A stretch of 64,000 nucleotides of DNA, taken from contig CAVOZI010000004.1 of the NCBI GenBank assembly GCA_963700895.1, forward strand, positions 62,001-126,000, read 5' to 3'. The stretch comes from Anderseniella sp963700895 (GTDB lineage Bacteria; Pseudomonadota; Alphaproteobacteria; Rhizobiales; Aestuariivirgaceae). The position numbers and the translations under genes were made by a program. This document shows, in pieces, positions 58,147 through 64,000 of this stretch. Numbering within the stretch: the stretch's first letter is position 1; the number at the start of each line of letters is the position of its first letter. The notes under the pieces were generated by a model. The model was not told the DNA's origin. It saw nothing but the letters and a program-made list of their open reading frames with translations, and did not search any database.

Positions 58147-58769
58147 GTTCGGCCGAAACAAAGCCCAAGGTCAATCCGGTGCTGAAGCTGACGCTGGAGC
58201 TGGGGCCGCTGGTGCTGTTCTTTTTCGTCAACGCCCGGGGCAAGTCGATCATCGATTCGTACGGCCTCGGCAGCTTCTTTCCCGAACCGATCTTCCTGGC
58301 GACCGGCGTCTTCATGGTGGCGATGCTGATCTCGCTTGCGGTGAGCTGGGTGCTGACCCGGCACCTGGCCGTGATGCCGCTGATCACCGGCATCGTGGTG
58401 CTGGTGATGGGCGGGCTGACGCTCTGGCTGCAGGATGACACCTTCATCAAGGTCAAGCCTACCATCGTGAACACGTTCTTTGGGGCGGTGCTGCTGATCG
58501 GACTGGCGTTCGGCCGCTCGCTGCTCGCCTATGTGTTCGACGCCGCCTTTGCGCTGGATGCGGAAGGCTGGCGGAAGCTGACCTTTCGGTGGGGCCTCTT
58601 CTTCTTTGTTCTTGCGGCGCTCAATGAAATCGTCTGGCGGACGCAAACCACCGATTTCTGGGTTGCCTTCAAGGTCTGGGGCATCATGCCGATCACCATG
58701 ATCTTCGCCATGGCGCAATTGCCATTGATGCAACGCCACATGATCGAGCCGGAGGACGGCGGAAACTGA
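58143..58769 (+). CDS. yciB: Septation protein A / inner membrane protein YciB
   Basis: A 208-residue membrane protein of the YciB/IspZ family, linked to cell division and envelope stability. Five or more membrane segments are seen. Family blocks are LKLTLELGPLVLFFFVNARG, PIFLATGVFMVAMLISLAV, KPTIVNTFFGAVLLIGLAFG and WRKLTFRWGLFFFVLAALNE, ending in WRTQTTDFWVAFKVWG. The start is GTG 58143, overlapping the ftsY stop as GTGA, so it belongs to the dapF-mtaB-ftsY operon. The mechanism of this family is unknown. Confidence 0.92.
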
Positions 58770-58971
58770 TGTCCCGATTGCAAGGACTGCGTGAATCTTT
58801 ACGATACGGACACCATAGCAGTTGATTTTCCTTTGGTAAGAGGATAAGGGAATTAGTGTCTATGACATGTGCAACCGGGGGAAACGATGCACGCCGCACT
58901 GAAAATCGATTGCCATAGATGGTATCATTATAGCCCCGTCCGAGCCGGGCTTGTACTGGGGGAGCGTCATC

Positions 58972-59436
58972 ATGGATGATCGTCCTCTTGAGCTTGAAGC
59001 AGGCGCCGAGAGCGTTTCGCCGGTAAGCTTCATGTTGAAGCGGGCGGCTCAACTGTCCGCCGACCTGTTCGCCGAGCAGCTTGGCAAGACCGGCCTTACG
59101 CAACGCCAGTATACGCTGCTTGAGACCGTACTTTCCAATGAGGGCGCAAGCCAGACCGAACTCGTCCGCATGACCGGCATTGACCGGTCAACGCTGGCGG
59201 ATCTCGTCAACCGGCTTGAAACGCAAGGCTATGTCCGGCGTGAGCGCAGCCCGACCGATGCGAGGGTGAACTTCGTGTTCCTGACGTCGCTTGGCCGGGA
59301 GACCGTCATCAAGGCCAAGCCGATTGCAACGGTGGTGGACATGGAGCTGGTGAAGCTGCTGCCTACCAAGCTGCGCAGACCTTTCATCGCATCGCTCGAG
59401 GAACTGTCCGGCAAGCTGGACGCGGACAAGGACTGA
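58972..59436 (+). CDS. MarR family transcriptional regulator
   Basis: A 154-residue winged-helix DNA-binding protein. The helix-turn-helix lies in ASQTELVRMTGIDRSTLADL and the wing in RRERSPTDARVNFVFLTSLG, both typical of MarR. N-terminal residues 20-50 form the dimer helix. ATG 58972 has GGGGGAG upstream. The ligand and targets are unknown. It stands alone: about 200 bases of gap upstream, and it converges with ccmG, so it need not regulate the cytochrome genes. The gap 58770-58971 shows no other gene. Confidence 0.88.
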   Translation: MDDRPLELEAGAESVSPVSFMLKRAAQLSADLFAEQLGKTGLTQRQYTLLETVLSNEGASQTELVRMTGIDRSTLADLVNRLETQGYVRRERSPTDARVNFVFLTSLGRETVIKAKPIATVVDMELVKLLPTKLRRPFIASLEELSGKLDADKD

Positions 59437-59455
59437 CCGTAGCCGGTGGCTCGGA

Positions 59456-60046
59456 TCAGTTCTGTTGCGCCCTGGTTATGGCCGGGATCAGTTCGTCTTC
59501 CAGAGAGCGCGCAGTCAGCGGTCCGGTGAACTTGTAGGTGATGATGCCTGCCGGCGAAATCACATATGTCTCCGGCACGCCGTAAACGCCCCAGTCAACT
59601 GCAGTGCGGCCAGTGCTGTCTGCGCCAACCCTTGAGAACGGGTTGCCCAGCGAGGTGAGGAAGCGAACAGCGTTCTCGCGCTGATCCTTGTAGTTCAGTC
59701 CGACCAGGTTGATGTCGTCGCGGCCAGACAGCGCGATGAGGTGCGGGTGTTCGTCGCGGCATGGTCCGCACCATGATGCCCATACGTTGAGCACGGTGAC
59801 CTTGCCATTGCTGATGTCTGCCGTGGTGAGGCCGGGGACAGGCGAGCCGTTACTTGAAAGCCCTTCGACGGGCGGCAGGTCGAGACCGGGCGCCGCCTTG
59901 CCGACAAGGGCGGACGGCAGCTTCGAGGGGTCGCCGCTCTGCAAGCCGACCATGAACAGTCCGGCCAGTGCGGCAAAGATCAGCACTGGCGCGAGGACCC
60001 AGAACCGCCCGCGAGAGGGTTGTGGCTCACCACCGGTATTGCTCAT
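59456..60046 (-). CDS. ccmG: Cytochrome c maturation thioredoxin CcmG/DsbE
   Basis: Periplasmic thioredoxin-like reductase that keeps apocytochrome c cysteines reduced for heme attachment. One N-terminal membrane anchor (FWVLAPVLIFAALAGLFMVG) is followed by the fold with WCGPC in VLNVWASWCGPCRDEHPHL. The CcmG-type acidic insert and GVYGVPETYVISPAG (cis-proline loop) are present. The start ATG 60046 overlaps the ccmD stop as ATGA. It is the last gene of ccmABCDG. Confidence 0.93.
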   Translation of the reverse strand: MSNTGGEPQPSRGRFWVLAPVLIFAALAGLFMVGLQSGDPSKLPSALVGKAAPGLDLPPVEGLSSNGSPVPGLTTADISNGKVTVLNVWASWCGPCRDEHPHLIALSGRDDINLVGLNYKDQRENAVRFLTSLGNPFSRVGADSTGRTAVDWGVYGVPETYVISPAGIITYKFTGPLTARSLEDELIPAITRAQQN

Positions 60047-60255
60047 CGCGATTCCCGTGCTGATGTGGCGGCCGCTGGCGCAACCGCTGGTTCACCTGGC
60101 TTGCGCCGCACCAGACCATCGCGTTCAAGCGTGTCGAGGCGGCGCGTGACGGCGCGGGCACGCACCAAGGTCCATGCCAACAGGCCGCCGAGTACGGCAA
60201 AGGTGACGGCGTATGAGGCGATCACGAAACTGATGTGAGGGGCGGAGAAATCCAT
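60043..60255 (-). CDS. ccmD: Heme exporter protein CcmD
   Basis: A 70-residue protein with one membrane helix (ISFVIASYAVTFAVLGGLLA) preceded by a short N-terminus (MDFSAPH) and followed by a basic cytoplasmic part (RARAVTRRLDTLERDG). This matches CcmD, which releases holo-CcmE from the CcmABC complex. ATG 60255 fits the size. It follows ccmC by 30 bases and overlaps ccmG. The conserved tyrosine in the helix is present. Confidence 0.85.
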   Translation of the reverse strand: MDFSAPHISFVIASYAVTFAVLGGLLAWTLVRARAVTRRLDTLERDGLVRRKPGEPAVAPAAATSARESR

Positions 60256-60285
60256 CTTGTGCAGCAAGCCTTACATCTGTCCAGG

Positions 60286-61020
60286 TCAGCGCAGGGCGCC
60301 GGTTTGCGCCAGTTCCGCCTGGCGGATGCGGCGAGCGCCGATTTCGGTACGCATGGCGTTGAGGTGAAGTGCCAGAAACAGGAACGTATAGGCCAGACCC
60401 ATGATGAGCAACGGCGTCAGCAGCGATGGATGGATGGTCGGTCCGTCCATCCGGAAGACGCTGGCCGGCTGGTGCAGCGAGTACCACCAGTCCACGGAAA
60501 ACTTGACGATTGGCACGTTGATGAAGCCGACGATGGCGACGATCGCCGCGACGCGGGCCGCCCGGCGCGGGTCGTCGATGGCCTGCCAGACCGCCATGTA
60601 GCCCAGATACAGCAGCAACAGCACGAACATCGAGGTGAGCCGGGCATCCCACACCCACCAGGTGCCCCACATCGGCTTGCCCCACAGTGAACCGGTGGCC
60701 AGCGCCAGGAAGCAGAAACAGGCGCCCACCGGCGCGGCAGCCTTGGCGGCGACATCGGCCAGCGGGTGCCGGAACACGATGGCGACAATGCTGGCCAGCG
60801 CCATGATGGAATACACCATCAGCGCCGACCAGGCAGCCGGCACGTGCACGTACATGATGCGCACTGTCTCGCCTTGCTGGTAATCGGTCGGCGACGTGAC
60901 CAGGCCGAGATAGAGCCCGCCGGCGAACAGTGCGGCAGTAATGGCCCACACCCACGGCTGAACCGCCGCCTGCAGACGCAGGAAGCGGGTCGGGTTGGCA
61001 AACTTCTCGATCGAACTCAT
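60286..61020 (-). CDS. ccmC: Heme exporter membrane protein CcmC
   Basis: Heme handling protein that loads heme on CcmE. Six membrane segments are predicted over 244 residues. The tryptophan-rich heme motif WGTWWVWDARLTS is present between two histidines (MYVHVPAAWSALMVY before and SLHQPASVF after), as expected. ATG 61020 is chosen over longer frames. The gap to ccmB is 60 bases and to ccmD 30 bases, consistent with one operon. All conserved elements are present. Confidence 0.95.
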   Translation of the reverse strand: MSSIEKFANPTRFLRLQAAVQPWVWAITAALFAGGLYLGLVTSPTDYQQGETVRIMYVHVPAAWSALMVYSIMALASIVAIVFRHPLADVAAKAAAPVGACFCFLALATGSLWGKPMWGTWWVWDARLTSMFVLLLLYLGYMAVWQAIDDPRRAARVAAIVAIVGFINVPIVKFSVDWWYSLHQPASVFRMDGPTIHPSLLTPLLIMGLAYTFLFLALHLNAMRTEIGARRIRQAELAQTGALR

Positions 61021-61080
61021 GGCCTGAACTTCTAGCCGCGACGCTGTCGGCTGGCAATGAGCCATTGCGTTACAGATTGG

Positions 61081-61752
61081 TTATTTGAGATAGCTTCGCA
61101 AGGCTGCCGCAGACGCAAAGGGCGACACCACCAGCGCCACCAGCACGATTGCGGCGAGGATGAGCAGCGACGTGCCGGAATTGTCGATGCCGGTCTGAAA
61201 GCCCGAGGTGGACAGGACGCCAAAGATCATCACCGGCACATAGAGCGGCAGGATCAGCAGCGACACCAGCAGGCCGCCCTGGCGCAGGCCCACGGTGATG
61301 GCTGCGCCAAGGCTTGCCAGCAGCGACAGCGCCAGCGAGCCGGTCACCATCGCAGCCATCAGCGGCAGCACCAGTGCGGAGTCGAGATTGAGCAGGAAGC
61401 CGAGCAGCGGCGCGGCAATGGCCAGCGGCAGGCCGGAGGTCAGCCAGTGCACCGTGGCCTTGGCCATGGCGGTCACTTCCAGGGGCGTATCGGACAATGC
61501 CATCACCTCCAGCGAGCCGTCGTCATAGTCGGCCTGCCAGAGCTTGTCCGCCGACAGCAGCACCGACAGCAGTAGTGCGATCCACAAGGCCCCGGGCGCG
61601 ATGCGCGACAGCAGGTTCTGGTCCGGCCCCAGCCCCAGCGGCAGCAGGACGACCACGGTGAGGAAGAAGCCGATGGCGGTGCCGATGCCGCCGCCCTGGC
61701 GGGCCGCCAGCTTCAGGTCGCGCTTGAGGGTGGCAAGAAAGGCTGAGGTCAT
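61081..61752 (-). CDS. ccmB: Heme exporter membrane protein CcmB
   Basis: Membrane subunit of the CcmAB ABC complex that drives release of holo-CcmE. Six membrane segments in 223 residues, for example TAIGFFLTVVVLLPLGLGPD, GLPLAIAAPLLGFLLNLDSA and ILPLYVPVMIFGVLSTSG. The family block WQADYDDGSLEVMALSD lies between the first two pairs. The start ATG 61752 overlaps the ccmA stop as ATGA, supporting co-translation, and is unaffected by the frameshift in ccmA because the overlap uses the second ccmA frame. Confidence 0.94.
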   Translation of the reverse strand: MTSAFLATLKRDLKLAARQGGGIGTAIGFFLTVVVLLPLGLGPDQNLLSRIAPGALWIALLLSVLLSADKLWQADYDDGSLEVMALSDTPLEVTAMAKATVHWLTSGLPLAIAAPLLGFLLNLDSALVLPLMAAMVTGSLALSLLASLGAAITVGLRQGGLLVSLLILPLYVPVMIFGVLSTSGFQTGIDNSGTSLLILAAIVLVALVVSPFASAAALRSYLK

Positions 61753-62349
61753 GTGGAGGCCGCGGCGAATTCGAACACGTCGGTCGAGGCGACCGGCAAG
61801 TCGATGTGGGTTGAAGCGATGATGATGTTGCCAGCCTCGAGGTGGGAGGTCATCAATCCGGCCAGCAGCCCTTGCGAATGGGTGTCGAGGCCGACGGTGG
61901 GCTCGTCCAGCAGCCATACCGGGCGCGGCGCCAGCGCCAGCCGGGCCAGGCCAAGCCGCCGCTTCTGGCCCGCCGACAGGCGTTGGGCCTGAAAGCCGCG
62001 CAGCGCGCGCAGGTTCAGGGCGTCGAGCGCGGTGTCAATGTTGCCGCCGCCGAGGAAGCCGGCCCAGAAGGTCGAGGTTTTCCTCAACGGTGAGGTGCAG
62101 CTTGATGGCGTCCTGGTGGGCGATGAAGTGGACGTGGGGTCCGAGCTCGCCATCATCGGCGCCGGTGAAGGAAAGCTGGCCGGCCGCGGGCTCGGCCAGT
62201 CCGGCAATCAGCCGCAGCAATGACGTCTTGCCCGCGCCGTTGGGTCCGCGCAGCACCAGCATGCGCCCGCCGGACGCTGAAAAATCCAGCCCGGTGAACA
62301 CCAGCCGCCCGCCGCGCTCGCACGCCAGCCCTTTGCCCGAAATCTCCAT
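61749..62349 (-). CDS. ccmA: Heme exporter ATP-binding protein CcmA, frameshifted
   Basis: ATPase of the CcmABCD complex. The first frame, from ATG 62349, has MLVLRGPNGAGKTSLLRLIA (Walker A) and reaches HLTVEENLD. The second frame takes up at FWAGFLGG, with LSAGQKRRLGLARLALAPRP (signature) and VWLLDEPTVGLDTHSQGLL (Walker B), ending at 61749. The span is 3n+1, and the extra base lies at about 62065-62072. Restoring it gives the family sequence Glu-Asn-Leu-Asp-Phe/Leu-Trp-Ala-Gly. The other ccm genes are intact, so an error in the sequence is more likely than a dead gene. Divergent from acnA. Confidence 0.88.
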
Positions 62350-62477
62350 GAGACGCCGTTTAGCGCATGCATGGCGCATATAAAAGCCACCTTCGACAAG
62401 AGACGTACTGGTGCTTGTCAAAAGTTTTGTCTAGAAGACGGCCATCCTCCACACCGAACGCGACGGAGCACCACCAG

Positions 62478-64000
62478 ATGAGCGAGCAGTCCCTCGACAG
62501 TTTCAAGTGCCGCAAGACCCTGAAGGTCGGCAGCAAGTCTTATGTCTATTATTCCCTCAAGGCGGCGGAGAAGAACGGCCTGAAGGGAATCTCGTCGCTG
62601 CCGTATTCGCTCAAGGTGCTGCTCGAGAACCTGCTGCGCCACGAAGACGGGCGCACTGTGACGAAGGCCGACATCGAGGCAATGGCCAAGTGGGTGACCT
62701 CGAAGGGCAAGTCGACCCGCGAGATCGCCTTCCGCCCGGCCCGGGTGCTGATGCAGGACTTTACCGGCGTGCCGGCAGTGGTGGACCTTGCCGCAATGCG
62801 CGACGCCATGGTCAACCTCGGCGGCAATCCGAAGAAGATCAACCCGCTGGCGCCGGTGGATCTGGTCATCGACCACTCGGTGATGGTCGACTTTTTCGGC
62901 ACGGCAGGGGCGTTCAAGAAGAACGTCAACATGGAGTACGATCGCAACGGCGAGCGCTACAAGTTTCTCAAGTGGGGCCAGGGCGCGTTCGACAATTTCC
63001 GCGTGGTGCCGCCGGGCACCGGCATCTGTCACCAGGTGAACCTGGAATACCTCGCCAAGACGGTGTGGACCAAGAAGCAGAAGGTCAATGGCAAGGCGGC
63101 CACGGTTGCCTTCCCGGACACGCTGGTCGGCACCGACTCGCACACCACCATGGTCAACGGCCTGGCCGTGCTGGGCTGGGGCGTGGGCGGCATCGAGGCC
63201 GAGGCCGCGATGCTGGGCCAGCCGATCTCGATGCTGATCCCGGAAGTGGTCGGCTTCAGGCTGACCGGCAAGATGGCCAAAGGTACGACGGCGACCGACC
63301 TGGTGCTGCGGGTTGTGGAAATGCTGCGCCAGAAGGGCGTGGTCGGCAAGTTCGTGGAGTTCTACGGACCGGGCCTGTCCAACCTGTCGCTGGAAGACCA
63401 GGCGACCATCGCCAACATGGCACCTGAGTATGGCGCGACCTGCGGGTTCTTCCCGACATCCAACGAGACGCTGGCGTATCTGACAGGAACCGGCCGTTCC
63501 AAGGCGCAGGTGGATCTTGTCGAGAAGTACGCCAAGACGCAGGGCATGTTCCGTACCAAGTCGTCGCCGGATCCGGTGTTCACCTCGACGCTGGAGCTTG
63601 ACCTGGGAGATGTGGTGCCGGCCATTGCCGGGCCGAAGCGGCCGCAGGACCGGGTGGCGCTTGCCGCTGCTGCGCCGGAGTTCGCCAAGGCGCTCGCCGA
63701 CATTTCCGGCGGGCCCAAGCCCAAGAGCTCGCCTGCCAAGGGCAAGGACGAAGCCCGCATGATTGCCGAGGGCGCAGCCCAGTCGGATCATCACGTGCGC
63801 AAATGCAAGGTCGACGGCGCCAACTTCGAGATTGGCCATGGCGACGTGGTGATCGCGGCGATCACCTCGTGCACCAACACGTCCAACCCGTCGGTGATGA
63901 TCGGTGCAGGACTGCTGGCGCGCAATGCCAACAAGCTGGGCCTCAAGGTGAAGCCGTGGGTCAAGACCTCGCTGGCGCCGGGCAGCCAGGTGGTGACGGA
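62478..64000 (+). CDS. acnA: Aconitate hydratase, 5' part
   Basis: TCA cycle enzyme converting citrate to isocitrate via aconitate. The gene begins at ATG 62478 (MSEQSLDSFKCRKTLKVGSK) and runs past the window end; about 507 of roughly 900 residues are seen. Blocks include LPYSLKVLLENLLRHEDG, RPARVLMQDFTGVPAVVDLA, PVDLVIDHSVMVDFFG, VGTDSHTTMVNGLAVLGWGV and the first cluster cysteine in ITSCTNTSNPSVMIGAGLLA. It belongs to the AcnA/IRP1 type. The start faces ccmA, with about 130 bases between them, a common alphaproteobacterial arrangement. Confidence 0.95.
   Translation, partial: MSEQSLDSFKCRKTLKVGSKSYVYYSLKAAEKNGLKGISSLPYSLKVLLENLLRHEDGRTVTKADIEAMAKWVTSKGKSTREIAFRPARVLMQDFTGVPAVVDLAAMRDAMVNLGGNPKKINPLAPVDLVIDHSVMVDFFGTAGAFKKNVNMEYDRNGERYKFLKWGQGAFDNFRVVPPGTGICHQVNLEYLAKTVWTKKQKVNGKAATVAFPDTLVGTDSHTTMVNGLAVLGWGVGGIEAEAAMLGQPISMLIPEVVGFRLTGKMAKGTTATDLVLRVVEMLRQKGVVGKFVEFYGPGLSNLSLEDQATIANMAPEYGATCGFFPTSNETLAYLTGTGRSKAQVDLVEKYAKTQGMFRTKSSPDPVFTSTLELDLGDVVPAIAGPKRPQDRVALAAAAPEFAKALADISGGPKPKSSPAKGKDEARMIAEGAAQSDHHVRKCKVDGANFEIGHGDVVIAAITSCTNTSNPSVMIGAGLLARNANKLGLKVKPWVKTSLAPGSQVVT

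Noticed and set aside
58972..59436. MarR protein as regulator of the ccm operon
   Set aside because: The genes converge, so the regulator does not share a promoter region with ccm; no operator was found.

Overview
The window is a GC-rich, gene-dense chromosomal segment from an alphaproteobacterium, most likely of the order Hyphomicrobiales (Rhizobiales). The evidence is gene content and order: chorismate mutase-hisC-tyrC with a DUF2125 gene; ftsEX beside a zinc-ribbon (MJ0042) gene and hpt; argH-lptM-lysA-TIGR02302 with tlpA divergent; ffh-rpsP-rimM-trmD-rplS facing dapF-mtaB-ftsY-yciB; and ccmABCDG divergent from acnA. A LexA-type GTTC-N7-GTTC site and a CtrA-type TTAA-N7-TTAAC site also fit this class. 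I see no prophage, insertion sequence, CRISPR array, rRNA or tRNA. It reads as core chromosome.

Layout. 1-5 kb: end of a methyltransferase gene, then the aromatic amino acid/histidine operon (chorismate mutase, hisC, tyrC), a DUF2125 gene and a ChaC-like gene. 5-8 kb: a small gene under a putative LexA box, and an adenosylcobalamin-dependent ribonucleotide reductase. 8-12.5 kb: ftsE-ftsX-ydcF-plsC, and a divergent zinc-ribbon gene with hpt. 12.7-20 kb: argH, a membrane protein, lptM, lysA and the TIGR02302 gene, with tlpA divergent. 20.7-25 kb: hbd, the two electron-transfer flavoprotein genes, a rhomboid protease and a PduO-type cobalamin adenosyltransferase, which could make the cofactor of the reductase. 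25-32 kb: a YbbAP-like ABC pair with a divergent arylesterase, thpR, a low-molecular-weight phosphatase, phhB, a Bax-inhibitor-1 protein and DUF2794. 32-46 kb: a possible small RNA, htpG with a heat-shock-type promoter, asd, leuB, leuD and leuC with small membrane proteins, TatA, ExoD and a lytic transglycosylase between them. 46-49.7 kb: DUF2161, DUF4281 and DUF599 genes, and a creatinase-like M24 protein overlapping a methyltransferase. 49.8-58.8 kb: the SRP/ribosome operon facing the dapF-ftsY operon. 59-64 kb: a MarR regulator, the cytochrome c maturation operon and the first part of acnA.

Two observations stand out. First, four conserved genes (hisC, lysA, a DUF2161 gene and ccmA) each carry exactly one extra base. 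In three of them the extra base turns an inferred GANTC site, the CcrM methylation motif, into GANTTC. This looks more like methylation-linked sequencing error than gene decay. Second, an apparently undescribed family of hairpin repeats brackets the ffh-rpsP-rimM-trmD-rplS operon: three tandem 52-base units lie in the ffh leader and about one and a third units lie just after rplS. The stems keep their pairing while their sequence varies. A hairpin-rich stretch ending in a terminator before htpG is a candidate small RNA.
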